Shown: one piece after another, positions 1 through 9,049 of the stretch | Numbering within the stretch: position 1 is the stretch's first letter | Layout of the letters: every line of letters begins with the position of its first letter | Virus record (IMG/VR): IMGVR_UViG_3300005613_000030 | Location: 22,608 to 86,607 of that record | DNA from: a virus | DNA length: 64,000 nt | Reading direction: 5' to 3' (one strand) | Translations under genes and position numbers: made by a program | Notes under the pieces: generated by a model | What the model saw: only the letters and a program-made list of their open reading frames with translations | Told to the model about the DNA's origin: nothing | Database searches by the model: none

Positions 1-147
1 AAATTACAGAATAAATATTGGTTAGCATTTCAATCTGGTATGTATCAGGCATTAGCTGATGAAGGTATTTATAATACAGAAGTCACTTTTACTTTAAACG
101 TAGCCGATACTCTAGAAACTAAAATCGATTTCAACTTCTCATTCTAA
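1..147 (+). CDS. C-terminal end of an unidentified protein (partial)
   Basis: Frame 1 is open from the first base of the window and stops with TAA at 145-147, giving the last 48 residues of a protein whose start lies outside. The tail is mixed polar and hydrophobic and ends in alternating Phe/Asn/Ser, as in a beta-rich or virion-like domain. No family is recognised. It is separated by about 80 bases from the polymerase gene, with a promoter-like site between, so it probably ends the preceding transcription unit. Confidence 0.6.
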   Translation, partial: KLQNKYWLAFQSGMYQALADEGIYNTEVTFTLNVADTLETKIDFNFSF

Positions 148-183
148 TTACACCTTATTATTCTTAGAAAATTCCCCTTATTG

Positions 184-189
184 TATAAT
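184..189 (+). promoter_or_regulatory. -10 box upstream of the DNA polymerase gene
   Basis: TATAAT lies 36 bases before the polymerase ATG, in the only sizeable gap at this end. An AAGGA ribosome-binding site follows at about 213-217. No convincing -35 hexamer is visible, as at most promoters here. Confidence 0.5.
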
Positions 190-225
190 ATAAAAAAGAT
201 GTTATTACACAGATAAGGATATATT

Positions 226-3200
226 ATGAATCTCTGCTGGATTGACTTAGAAACAACTGGACTCGATGAAAGAAAACACGATGTTATTCAGTTAGCTTGT
301 ATTCCGGTTATTAATGGTGTTCGTCAAAAAGCATTTAATGAATTTTGTCAACCATCTAATTGGGACACAATTGAACAAGAAGCATTAAATGTCCATGGGA
401 TTTCAAGGGAACAGTTAGCGACATTTCAATCGCAAGAGCAAATGCTAAATAATTTCATAGCTTATGTTAGTTCTTTTAATACTCGTTTTGGTATTGCTGG
501 ACATAATGTTGCTTTCTTTGACAAAAGATTTTTATCAACCTTGTTTAAAAATTATAATAAAAATAATGCGTTTTTTGCATTATTTAATTTAACTGTGCAT
601 GATACATTAGTACGAGCTAGATCATTAAAGGGTGTCTTAAAGACTGAAAATAATAAATTAGAGACATTAGCTAATCATTTTAATATTGAAATTCAAGCGC
701 ACGATGCATTATCTGATATATCTGCAAATATTGATGTTGACCGTGAATTAGCGAAAATATTACAAGAAAGCACTGAATTATATAAACCATCTATCGATAA
801 AAATAATATAGAAATCAATGAGAAGTTACCAGAACCAATGCAATTACACTTGCACTCTCAATATTCAATGGCAGGTGCAATTCCTACACCTGAAGATTGG
901 GCTAAATGGTGCGAAGAAAATGATGTTCCTGGTTTTTCTGTTGTTGATCATGGTTATGCTATATCTTTATTTCAAGTGGCTAATAATAAATCTAAAGTAG
1001 TCAGTATTCCAGGTGCTTGTTTAAATTTTAAATTTAATTTAGAAGATGAGGATTTTTATCACTTAAATATTTGGGGAGTTAATACAGCTGGATATTTTAA
1101 TGTAATGAAGTTAACATCATTGGGATGGGATAGTTTCATTACTCATGATAAAAAAGATATACCAATTATTACATTTCAGCAGATATTAGATCACAGAGAG
1201 GGATTGAAATTTGGAACAGCTGATATAGAAGGATATGTAGGTAAAGCAATTATTGAGGGAAAAGCTGAGATTGCGGAATTGAGATATAAGCAATTAATTC
1301 AAAGCTTTGGAAACGATCTATATATTGAATTTAATCCAATTGACATCACGCATTACTATGATAAAAAGATAGGATTTAAACCTGTAAGTAGCAATGCTAT
1401 AATTACAGACAATAATTCACAGAAAGCATATAATAACTTTTTATTTAGCATGCTACAATATGGAGGTAAACCAATTCCTGTATCAGGTGCTTGTTTTATT
1501 GATCATGATGATAAAATTCTGCAAGATTGCATATGTAAAAACAATAATAAAGATGGTAAATTCTTCCAAGAATCATATCACGCTAAAACTGCTAATACAT
1601 TATATAAAGAATTAAAAGTCCACTTACATGATAAAGACTTCGATATCTGTGTGTTTAAAGAGTGGATACAGAATACCATGGAATTTCATAAATCTGCAAC
1701 TGATATATCTGTGTCGTTTAAGTATCATTTAGCAGAGATAGAAATACCAGAGCATATAAAAACACAAACTTCTAGTTACGATGAGCAATTATATTTGTAT
1801 ACATTAGAACGTATTAAAAAACATGGACGATGGAATAATAGCGATAAATACCGTGAACGATTCTTAAAAGAATTAGATGTTATTGCTAAAAATAAAGCCA
1901 TGAATTTCTTACCTTACTTTTTAATGTATGATGATTTCGGTGAATTTGCAAGAAATCAAGGCTTTTTACAAAATATAGCACGTGGTTCTGCTGGTGGTTC
2001 ATTGCTATCGTATTACCTCAAGATTATCCACGTTGATCCTGTTGATAAGGATATCCCATTTGAACGTTTTTTATCTCATGCACGTATTAATGCTGGTTCA
2101 TGGCCAGACATTGATATGGATATATCTAAGTCCGCTAGACCACATTTAATGAGGTATATGAAACAAAAATATGGATCAGGTTTTGCACAAGTGGCTACAT
2201 TTTCTACTATGAAAACTAAAAATGCAATAAAAGACACAATGAAAGCTCTTTATGGACGAAATAGAAAAGATTTTGAAGTAGAAGCTGTATGCAAATCAAT
2301 CCCAGATTCTCCACAAGGTGTATCTGAAGCTAATTTCTTGTATGGGTATGAAGATAAAGAAGGGCATTATCATGAAGGTCAACTAGATACCAATCAACAT
2401 TTACAGACATTTTTTGAGCTGTATCCCGATGTAGCGAGTGTAGTTAAGCGCTTAATCGGTGTGGTTAGAGGGCTTTCTCGGCACGCTTCAGCATTTGTTG
2501 TATCAACACTGGATCTTCCAGCAGAAAGAGTTCCTACATTAACTATGTATGATAAAGGTATGGGAGAGAATATCCATGTAACTCAATATGATGCATCTAT
2601 GTGTGAAAAATCTGAGTTAGTAAAGGCTGACGTCCTTGGATTAAAGACATTATCAGTTGTAACTGATGCCCTTAAATTAATCGAAGATGTCGATTATAGA
2701 GAGCCTGATGAAAATGGTATGAATTTAATATATCGTTTACCTGAGGATGAACAAGTATATGCGAATTTTTACAATAAAAAGACTGATTCATCATTCCAAT
2801 TTAATACACCTGTTGTAAAAGCATCAATACAGAATTTTATTCCAACTGAAAGAAAGCACTTATCTGCATTAACAGCACTGTTGCGACCTGGAGCTATGGA
2901 TGCTAAAATGACTAGTATTGACGGTTGCGATAATATGTCAGCTACTGAATACTACATGCAAGTTAGAAGTGGAACACGCCAAGTTGAATATATTCATCCA
3001 GATCTTGAATATATTTTAAAAGACTCCAACGGCGTGTTTTGCTTTCAAGAGGAAATTATGCAATTTTTGGTTGAAATAGTTGGTTATACTTTAGAAGAAT
3101 CTGACCAAATTAGAGCAGCAATTGCAAAAAAGAAACATGATGTGATGATGGCAGCATTTGATCGTATTAGGGCTGCAACAGCAGCACGAGGCTGGAGTAA

Positions 3201-4206
3201 TGAACAACAAGAGGCAATATGTAATGTTATTATGGCATTTTCACGTTATTCTTTCAATAAAAGCCATTCTCACGCATATGCAGAACTTGGATATATCACA
3301 ATGTATTTAAAGCATTATCATAAATTAGAATGGTGGGCAGCTGTTTTAAATAATGAAGATAATGAGGATAAATTGCGACATTATATTTCTATTTTAGGTG
3401 ATTTAATTAAGCCGCCTTCAATGAAAAGCCCTATGGAAAGATTCACTATTAATGGCGAATATATAGTTGCACCAATATCAGTGATAAAAGGCGTTGGCCC
3501 TAAGACATATAATGAATTAACTGAAAAAGGGCCATTTACTGATATTCAAGATTATTGTAATAGAGTTGATCATCGTAAAGCAGATATCGGTGCAGTAAGC
3601 ATGCTGATTATGGCTCGTGCTGCAGATGATTTTATGGATAAAACTCTTGATTATGTAAGTGCTCGTTTTAAATTTATGGATGATTATAAAAAAGCTCGTG
3701 GGAATATTAAAACAAATTTTAAACCAGAATTAATAGCAAAAGATCCCTTAGATATATTGCTATTAGAGAAAAAAGCAAATACAGCTTTCAATAAAAGTGT
3801 TTTATCAGAGCCTGATTTAATGAATTTGATCCTATCAAAATGGAAGGGATTACAGCAAACAGGTAGAAAAGGCATACCATTGATGTTAAACGGTATACCA
3901 ATTTTAACTAATGTTAATGTTGCAGTTGGACTATTAGAAAAGAATTATGAAAAAGATATAGGTATGATTCTATTATGTGAAAAATCAGCTGTCCGTAAAG
4001 GGATATCTAAACGTACAGGGAAACCATATTGTTTTGTTAGTACTACATTAAATGACGGCTTTATGGACGTTGAGGCAACTGACTGGAATGCTAAAATTGC
4101 CTATAAATTCCCTAAAAATAGCTTAGTATATGTGCGTGGTGAGATAAAACAAGGTTGGAAGGCACCGATTTGTATAAATATAAAAGAAATTGAATTAATT
4201 GAATAA
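226..4206 (+). CDS. DNA polymerase III alpha-type replicative polymerase with N-terminal proofreading exonuclease
   Basis: A 1326-residue family C replicative polymerase, probably the phage replicase. Residues 1-180 form a DnaQ-like DEDD exonuclease: D7-E9 (ExoI), HN-x4-FDKRF near 93-102 (ExoII) and HDALSD near 159-164 (ExoIII). A PHP domain starts with HLHSQYS at 208-214 and VDHG. The catalytic module has RGSAGGS near 586, the Asp set of PDIDMD (D628, D630, D632) and D802 in DVLGLKTL. A helix-hairpin-helix (GVGPKTYNEL) lies near 1088 and an OB-fold-like tail from about 1235. Exonuclease and polymerase in one chain resembles PolC in principle, but the domain order (exonuclease first, then PHP) is like DnaE with DnaQ fused in front. 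ATG 226 has an AAGGA site. No clamp or clamp-loader gene is visible in the window. Confidence 0.95.
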   Translation: MNLCWIDLETTGLDERKHDVIQLACIPVINGVRQKAFNEFCQPSNWDTIEQEALNVHGISREQLATFQSQEQMLNNFIAYVSSFNTRFGIAGHNVAFFDKRFLSTLFKNYNKNNAFFALFNLTVHDTLVRARSLKGVLKTENNKLETLANHFNIEIQAHDALSDISANIDVDRELAKILQESTELYKPSIDKNNIEINEKLPEPMQLHLHSQYSMAGAIPTPEDWAKWCEENDVPGFSVVDHGYAISLFQVANNKSKVVSIPGACLNFKFNLEDEDFYHLNIWGVNTAGYFNVMKLTSLGWDSFITHDKKDIPIITFQQILDHREGLKFGTADIEGYVGKAIIEGKAEIAELRYKQLIQSFGNDLYIEFNPIDITHYYDKKIGFKPVSSNAIITDNNSQKAYNNFLFSMLQYGGKPIPVSGACFIDHDDKILQDCICKNNNKDGKFFQESYHAKTANTLYKELKVHLHDKDFDICVFKEWIQNTMEFHKSATDISVSFKYHLAEIEIPEHIKTQTSSYDEQLYLYTLERIKKHGRWNNSDKYRERFLKELDVIAKNKAMNFLPYFLMYDDFGEFARNQGFLQNIARGSAGGSLLSYYLKIIHVDPVDKDIPFERFLSHARINAGSWPDIDMDISKSARPHLMRYMKQKYGSGFAQVATFSTMKTKNAIKDTMKALYGRNRKDFEVEAVCKSIPDSPQGVSEANFLYGYEDKEGHYHEGQLDTNQHLQTFFELYPDVASVVKRLIGVVRGLSRHASAFVVSTLDLPAERVPTLTMYDKGMGENIHVTQYDASMCEKSELVKADVLGLKTLSVVTDALKLIEDVDYREPDENGMNLIYRLPEDEQVYANFYNKKTDSSFQFNTPVVKASIQNFIPTERKHLSALTALLRPGAMDAKMTSIDGCDNMSATEYYMQVRSGTRQVEYIHPDLEYILKDSNGVFCFQEEIMQFLVEIVGYTLEESDQIRAAIAKKKHDVMMAAFDRIRAATAARGWSNEQQEAICNVIMAFSRYSFNKSHSHAYAELGYITMYLKHYHKLEWWAAVLNNEDNEDKLRHYISILGDLIKPPSMKSPMERFTINGEYIVAPISVIKGVGPKTYNELTEKGPFTDIQDYCNRVDHRKADIGAVSMLIMARAADDFMDKTLDYVSARFKFMDDYKKARGNIKTNFKPELIAKDPLDILLLEKKANTAFNKSVLSEPDLMNLILSKWKGLQQTGRKGIPLMLNGIPILTNVNVAVGLLEKNYEKDIGMILLCEKSAVRKGISKRTGKPYCFVSTTLNDGFMDVEATDWNAKIAYKFPKNSLVYVRGEIKQGWKAPICINIKEIELIE

Positions 4207-4215
4207 GGAGGATTT

Positions 4216-4476
4216 ATGCCATATATTACAATTAAAAATAGAAAGCAATTCGATAAAATTCTAGATGAGGTAAAGAGTGCCTATCCTACTAATGCTGGAG
4301 AATTAAATTACTTAATCACATCAATATGTAAGATTTGCTTAGATAATAGTAGAAGAAAATATCAAAACTACAATGATGTTCTAGGGGCATTAGAGGGTGT
4401 TAAATTAGAGCTTTATAGACGATATATCGCAGAATACGAAGACGAAAAAATCAAAGAAAATGGAGATGTACAATGA
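4216..4476 (+). CDS. Small conserved phage/bacterial protein, DUF6899-like
   Basis: An 86-residue acidic protein starting after a strong AAGGAGG site. The pattern MPYI near the start, AGELNYLIT in the middle, LGALEGVKLELYRR and an ending around KIKENGDV match a small family of unknown function that I recall as DUF6899, widespread in phages and bacteria. The function is unknown. It lies between the polymerase and the SSB gene and its stop overlaps the next ATG (ATGA), so it belongs to the replication operon. The family name is from memory. Confidence 0.7.
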   Translation: MPYITIKNRKQFDKILDEVKSAYPTNAGELNYLITSICKICLDNSRRKYQNYNDVLGALEGVKLELYRRYIAEYEDEKIKENGDVQ

Positions 4477-4799
4477 GTCGAGAATTTGGAGATGATTGTG
4501 GTAGCTTTTTTCATGAAAAGATACGTAATGCGGTTAATAACTGCAAATATGAGGGTAACTATGAATTAACAAAAAAATGGGGTGAATTTTTACAAGAGTT
4601 TTATAACATTGCATATTCTATATCCTCCTGTGAAGCTAGTGATACTTGTGAGAGTGATCTTATCATGGATACTATTTACAGACTACCACTGTTGCAGGGA
4701 AAACTCGATGAAATACAACAATACGTACAATTACATAAAACAATAGCAAATCACGCTGTACGAGATTATATTAACAAGGAGAAAAAAGATGGCTGTTAA
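4473..4799 (+). CDS. Hypothetical 108-residue protein in replication operon
   Basis: Begins at the ATGA overlap with the preceding gene, with GGAG just upstream. It is mostly helical by composition and has several Cys residues (C9, C24, C53, C59) without a clear zinc-binding spacing. No family is recognised. It overlaps the next gene by 11 bases, so translation is probably coupled. Confidence 0.7.
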   Translation: MSREFGDDCGSFFHEKIRNAVNNCKYEGNYELTKKWGEFLQEFYNIAYSISSCEASDTCESDLIMDTIYRLPLLQGKLDEIQQYVQLHKTIANHAVRDYINKEKKDGC

Positions 4800-5274
4800 A
4801 TACTGTCGAGTAAATGAAGCGCCTAGTGATATTACGTCAGAAGAATATATTATCACTATGCCGAAGTTTTTTGAAGAGATTAAAAAAGCTAGTCGTTTTC
4901 GGGGACAACAGAGTGTAATTACTACAAACTATTTAAGAGCTATTTTTGTAGAGATAGTATCAAAATACGATATTGATGTCAATCCATATACTGACATGCA
5001 TTTAGCTCGTTATAACGGACGACCGTCAACAACTGATGACAGCACATCGGCAATTATAAATGAAATAATTCAAAAAGAAAAACCCGATATAATTGGTAAA
5101 GCCCTTGATTTTGCTATTCGTAATCGCCCTAAAAAAACTAAAATTATTTATTTTGTTGCGCCAGATTTTACTCATACTGGGGCTTTTATTACTAATGGAA
5201 TGGACAGTATCCAACTAAAAGAGATTGATACATTATTAAATAAGAAAAAGAAAAAGTCAGCTAAGAAAGAATAA
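4789..5274 (+). CDS. Hypothetical 161-residue protein in replication operon
   Basis: Starts inside the end of the preceding gene, with AAGGAG eight bases before the ATG. It looks like a mixed alpha/beta globular protein with a beta segment KIIYFVAPDF near 118-127 and a lysine-rich tail (KKKKKSAKK). No family is recognised. A promoter-like site immediately after its stop suggests it ends this operon segment. Confidence 0.7.
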   Translation: MAVKYCRVNEAPSDITSEEYIITMPKFFEEIKKASRFRGQQSVITTNYLRAIFVEIVSKYDIDVNPYTDMHLARYNGRPSTTDDSTSAIINEIIQKEKPDIIGKALDFAIRNRPKKTKIIYFVAPDFTHTGAFITNGMDSIQLKEIDTLLNKKKKKSAKKE

Positions 5275-5279
5275 TATTA

Positions 5280-5288
5280 TGGTATAAT
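5280..5288 (+). promoter_or_regulatory. Extended -10 promoter before the SSB gene
   Basis: TGGTATAAT sits just downstream of the preceding stop. An ATG at 5295 lies exactly six bases after the hexamer and would be at the predicted transcription start, in frame with the SSB gene. The ATG at 5355 has a Shine-Dalgarno-like AAAGGA upstream. Confidence 0.65.
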
Positions 5289-5354
5289 ATAATTATGCCG
5301 AAAGGTAGAAATAATAACAATGCCACTTTAGGTAGCAATAAAAAAGGATTAAGC

Positions 5355-6425
5355 ATGGCAAAGATTTCCCTGAATATGGATTCCCTAAAACCTAAGAAAG
5401 AATGGAAACGTCACAAAGTTCAAGACGGTTCTAATACCTTTCGTTTTCTTCCACCTTTTGGACCTGAATCAAACGGTTACCATTATCGTAAATGGGGTGT
5501 AATTTGGGGTCTTGTTGATCCTGTTTCTGGTAGAAAGCGACCTTTTGCATCTACATCTACTTTTGAAGGTAAATGTCCAGTTTACGAGTATTTAGATGTC
5601 CTTAAAGTTCAGATTAAAACACTTGAAGCTCAATTGATTCAATCTGGTATGTCGGAAGCTGATATTAAAGCTCGTTTAAAAGATACTAATACCTTTATCG
5701 GTAACCTTCGTCCTAAAACTGTATTTGCTTACAATGCATGTGATAAATCTGGTACAGTCGGTATCTTAGAATTAAAGAAAACGGCACATGATGAGTTATG
5801 TAAATTGATTAATCAATATATTAGGGATTATAATCAAGATCCGACATCGTTAAATAGTGCTATGGATGATTCAGGTGTATGGTTTAATATTACGCGTGAA
5901 GGAACTATGTTTGAAACTAAATACGGTGTTGTTAAGAATCAAACTCGTGTAAAAGATCCCAATACTGGTGCATTATCGTATCAAGATGATAGAACTGCAT
6001 TACCGGAGCATGTAGTTACTGATTACGAGAATTTAGCATATGATTTAAATTCAGTTTATCAAAAGAAAACTTACGATGAATTAAAAGAGATCTTAATTGC
6101 TAATTTATCGTATCTAGTCGAAGACAATCCAGATTTAAAAGTTGAAGGGTTTTACGTTGATACTTCAACAATTCAGCAGCCAGCAGTACAACCAGTAAAT
6201 GCCCCCGTTACACCACAGGCTACATCAAAACAAGGTGCGGGTAAGATTAACATAAACATGGGTGCTTTAAAGACTGAAGATGATACTACAATTGCTGCGC
6301 CTGCGGCACCACAACAACCGACAGCAACGCAATCAGTCACTATGACCACCCAAGCGACACAACCAACTAGCACTGAAGATACAGATGACCTTCTTAAAAT
6401 GGCTGATGATATCTTCAATCAATAA
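5355..6425 (+). CDS. Single-stranded DNA-binding protein, T4 gp32-like
   Basis: A 356-residue protein that would coat ssDNA during replication and recombination. The N-terminal region reads KKEWKRHKVQDGSNTFRFLPPFG and onward, the signature of phage gp32-type SSBs (basic stretch, then R-x-L/F-P-P). Only part of the Cys/His zinc pattern is obvious (C in EGKCPVYEYL). The last 90 residues are Pro/Ala/Gln/Thr-rich and end in an acidic tail (TEDTDDLLKMADD), as expected for the partner-binding tail of SSBs. I chose ATG 5355 because it has a ribosome-binding site and gives the family-like start. An in-frame ATG at 5295 would add 20 residues if a leaderless transcript is used. It sits next to UvsY-like and RecA-like genes. 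Confidence 0.85.
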   Translation: MAKISLNMDSLKPKKEWKRHKVQDGSNTFRFLPPFGPESNGYHYRKWGVIWGLVDPVSGRKRPFASTSTFEGKCPVYEYLDVLKVQIKTLEAQLIQSGMSEADIKARLKDTNTFIGNLRPKTVFAYNACDKSGTVGILELKKTAHDELCKLINQYIRDYNQDPTSLNSAMDDSGVWFNITREGTMFETKYGVVKNQTRVKDPNTGALSYQDDRTALPEHVVTDYENLAYDLNSVYQKKTYDELKEILIANLSYLVEDNPDLKVEGFYVDTSTIQQPAVQPVNAPVTPQATSKQGAGKININMGALKTEDDTTIAAPAAPQQPTATQSVTMTTQATQPTSTEDTDDLLKMADDIFNQ

Positions 6426-6435
6426 GGGATAAATA

Positions 6436-6903
6436 ATGGCAGATCAAAAAAGTGCCATTGATAAAATCCATAAAGCTGTTGATGTGACTAAGCTCGTAAA
6501 GTACACTAACAAAATTAAAGATATAGGGAGTCTTCAGAAAATGATGGCTCCCTTATATTTAAGGGATTTTATTGAGGCAATCGATGTTTCTTCGACTATG
6601 CTATCTATGGCAATTCATGCTGATCATAAAGCTGATGCTTTAGTTAAAAATGCAGAAGCTATTGCGTTTTTAGATAAAGCAGGGGATTATCTTAAAGCTA
6701 AGGGAATTAAAGATTCAGCAGAAGCACGTAAACGATATATAGATATTGACAGCGATGTGGTAGCAGCTAAAGATGAAAAAGCTAGAACTACTGCACTGGT
6801 TAGTTTCCTTAAAAATAAGGTGCGTGTTTTTCAAGATGCGCACAATGCTATTAAGAAAATAGCATATGGTGATCAAAATATGACTGATTGGGAGGGCATG
6901 TAA
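6436..6903 (+). CDS. Helical protein, candidate UvsY-like recombination mediator
   Basis: A 155-residue, almost entirely helical, highly charged protein directly downstream of the gp32-like SSB and upstream of the RecA/UvsX gene. Its C-terminal third (acidic and basic heptads with SDVVAAKDEKARTTALVSFL and AHNAIKKI) resembles in pattern the end of T4 UvsY, which loads UvsX onto gp32-coated ssDNA. The resemblance is weak and rests partly on gene position, so the assignment is an inference. Its TAA overlaps the next ATG (TAATG). Confidence 0.4.
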   Translation: MADQKSAIDKIHKAVDVTKLVKYTNKIKDIGSLQKMMAPLYLRDFIEAIDVSSTMLSMAIHADHKADALVKNAEAIAFLDKAGDYLKAKGIKDSAEARKRYIDIDSDVVAAKDEKARTTALVSFLKNKVRVFQDAHNAIKKIAYGDQNMTDWEGM

Positions 6904-7274
6904 TGAAATATTTAATTGTATTGTTGCTGTTAATTGGATGTACTGATAATGAAACTGTAATGAATAAATTTGGGACTCTTAAAGAAGAATGTCAACAACT
7001 AGCTAAAAAATTAAATACAGAATATGATATTCATGGAAATTTAGAGCAGTCTAAATGTTGGATAGTTGATACACGAGTGGACTATAGGTATTCTATTGGC
7101 AATATAGATGCTACAATTGGTGCTAGTCGTGCCCTAGAAATACAAGAAAAATTAAAAACCAATATTGAATTTCATAACTGTGTTGAGATAAAATGCGCAA
7201 AGACATGTGATTCTGAATACACAACACATAAAACATATTCTGAGTGTGCAAAGCAGTTTAATAGGGAGTATTGA
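6903..7274 (+). CDS. Small predicted lipoprotein
   Basis: A 123-residue protein with a short basic N-terminus, a hydrophobic core of Leu/Ile/Val and a lipobox LIGC ending at about residue 15, so it is probably exported and lipid-anchored. The mature part has about seven Cys residues, suggesting disulphides outside the cytoplasm. I chose ATG 6903 rather than an upstream in-frame codon at 6888 because it gives a clean signal peptide and a GGGAGGG site. The function is unknown; phage lipoproteins are often involved in superinfection exclusion, but nothing here proves that. Confidence 0.6.
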   Translation: MKYLIVLLLLIGCTDNETVMNKFGTLKEECQQLAKKLNTEYDIHGNLEQSKCWIVDTRVDYRYSIGNIDATIGASRALEIQEKLKTNIEFHNCVEIKCAKTCDSEYTTHKTYSECAKQFNREY

Positions 7275-7276
7275 TA

Positions 7277-7606
7277 ATGGATAAGCAATTAATACAAGAT
7301 GTTGTTAATACAATATCACCAGAGTTAACATGGTTATTTATTCAAGGCTTTATGGCATTGTTTATCTTCTCTTTTATGAGAAACCTTTCTACAGCAGTTG
7401 CGAACTATCTTAAACTTCGTTTCTCATTATGGGGTTTGAACACAAAATTAAATATCGAAGGTAAAATCGGATATATACGGGATATTACATTTAAAGAGGT
7501 AATTATCCATGTAAGCAATAAAGAAACTATGTATATACCGATTGATCGTTTTTTGATATTAACTAAGACAGTGTATCATAACGGCTATACAGGAGAAGAT
7601 AAATGA
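7277..7606 (+). CDS. Membrane-anchored hypothetical protein
   Basis: A 109-residue protein with one hydrophobic segment (FIQGFMALFIFSFM, about residues 20-35) and a beta-rich soluble tail (KIGYIRDITFKEVIIHV). The tail resembles the small beta-domain seen in MscS-like membrane proteins, but this is only a pattern impression. ATG 7277 has GGGAG eight bases upstream; the in-frame TTG at 7271 is too close to that site. It overlaps the next gene by ATGA. Confidence 0.6.
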   Translation: MDKQLIQDVVNTISPELTWLFIQGFMALFIFSFMRNLSTAVANYLKLRFSLWGLNTKLNIEGKIGYIRDITFKEVIIHVSNKETMYIPIDRFLILTKTVYHNGYTGEDK

Positions 7607-7923
7607 TATGCAATAGAATCTGTGGAATATTATGTATACTACTAGTGATAGCTGCTTGCACATATGTGTTTATTAAAGGGCCTTCTATATATGATAAAGA
7701 AACTGTATTCTCTTATGGTCAGAAAGTTAAAGTGATAAAAGGATTTTATAAAGGTTATAACTGTTTCACTGTTCAGCATCAATACACTGATATACGCATA
7801 TTTACTACTGATAGATATTATTATGCCCTATCAAGCAAAGATAAGAATCTCAATATGATAATGGTATATGGCGATGAATTAGAATTAGAGGTTGATGGAG
7901 AACAATGTGATGCAATACAATAA
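7603..7923 (+). CDS. Membrane-anchored hypothetical protein
   Basis: A 106-residue protein with an N-terminal hydrophobic segment (residues 7-25, ending AACTYVFI). A lipoprotein reading (AAC) is possible but less clean than in the gene two upstream. The rest appears to be a small beta domain (SYGQKVKVIKGFYKGY, SH3-like). It may act with the two preceding membrane proteins because all three overlap. Function unknown. Confidence 0.6.
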   Translation: MICNRICGILCILLVIAACTYVFIKGPSIYDKETVFSYGQKVKVIKGFYKGYNCFTVQHQYTDIRIFTTDRYYYALSSKDKNLNMIMVYGDELELEVDGEQCDAIQ

Positions 7924-9049
7924 GCAATGCATTATTTGTAATAAAGATTTTGTATCGATGAGACGACATGCAAAAACATGCTCAAATATGTGTCGCAGTA
8001 GAGTTCATTCGAAGAAACATCGTAATAAGGTTATCATTAAATTGTGTGGTTATTGTAAAATAGAATTTTCATGCGGTGGACAGACACATGCTAAAAAATA
8101 CTGTTCTAAGAAGTGTAGAGATTCTAATAGATATATAGTCGATAAAAATAATCTTCATGAGCAGTTAAAGAAAACAATTAGATGTCGAGTAAATGACGCA
8201 TTAACTGATCGAGCAACTAGTTACTCTGTGGTTAAAAATCTAGGTTGCTCTATTAAGGAATTAAGGACGTATTTAGAATCTAAATTTACAGAAGGTATGA
8301 CTTGGGATAATCGGGGATATTACGGCTGGCATATAGATCACATTAAGCCACTAAGTAGTTTTGATTTAACTAACCCTGAAGAGCTTAAGAAAGCATGCCA
8401 TTATACCAACTTACAACCATTATGGGCAGAAGATAATTTAAAGAAAGGAAGTCAATGTGAAAGGCAATGCACCAATTGTAAGCAATCTTTTTATAGTAAG
8501 CAATATAATAAAAAATTTTGTTCTACAGAATGTCAAAAACGCCATTGGAATCTTAACAACAAAGAGCACAAATTAACTCTACAAAGAGAGTGGAGAAGAA
8601 ACAACCCAGATAAGGTGTTAAAAGATAGTCAAAGTTTAGGGCACAGTAAAGCAGTTAATAAATGGAAAAATAAAAACATAGAAAAGGTAAGACATTATAA
8701 TAATGAGTTTCATAAACGGCATCGACAAGAATCACCACAATATCGTATAGCTTGTAATATTAGGAGTCGTGTATCTAAGGTGCTACAAAAGAATATAAAA
8801 ACAGGCTCAGCGATAAGAGATTTAGGCTGCTCTATCTCAGACTTAAAGAAGCATCTAGAATCTCAGTTTACAGAAGGTATGTCCTGGGATAACTACGGCT
8901 CACATGGTTGGCATATAGATCATGTCAAACCGTTAAGCAGATTCAATTTAAATAATAAAGAACAATTTAAAGAAGCTTGTCATTATAGTAACTTACAACC
9001 ATTATGGGCAGAAGATAATTTAAGTAAAGGGGCAAAATATGACGAATAA
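7910..9049 (+). CDS. Double HNH homing-type endonuclease
   Basis: A 379-residue protein made of two complete copies of the local HNH nuclease. Each half has N-terminal Cys pairs (CxxC-type fingers), a basic linker, a block LGCSI-x-(E/D)L-(K/R)-x-(H/Y)LES, MTWDN or MSWDN, the catalytic WHIDHIKPLS or WHIDHVKPLS, and the ending NLQPLWAEDNL. The first catalytic block is near residue 142, the second near 338. These enzymes cut DNA site-specifically and spread their own gene. I chose ATG 7910 for its GGAGA site; ATG 7895 is an alternative. The gene overlaps the recombinase start by 11 bases and its GGGG-containing tail codons form that gene's ribosome-binding site. Confidence 0.85.
   Translation: MQYNKQCIICNKDFVSMRRHAKTCSNMCRSRVHSKKHRNKVIIKLCGYCKIEFSCGGQTHAKKYCSKKCRDSNRYIVDKNNLHEQLKKTIRCRVNDALTDRATSYSVVKNLGCSIKELRTYLESKFTEGMTWDNRGYYGWHIDHIKPLSSFDLTNPEELKKACHYTNLQPLWAEDNLKKGSQCERQCTNCKQSFYSKQYNKKFCSTECQKRHWNLNNKEHKLTLQREWRRNNPDKVLKDSQSLGHSKAVNKWKNKNIEKVRHYNNEFHKRHRQESPQYRIACNIRSRVSKVLQKNIKTGSAIRDLGCSISDLKKHLESQFTEGMSWDNYGSHGWHIDHVKPLSRFNLNNKEQFKEACHYSNLQPLWAEDNLSKGAKYDE

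Noticed and set aside
5295-5354. N-terminal extension of the SSB gene from ATG 5295
   Set aside because: It has no Shine-Dalgarno sequence and the extra residues are low-complexity and not family-like. I kept ATG 5355, while noting the leaderless layout as a possible second start.
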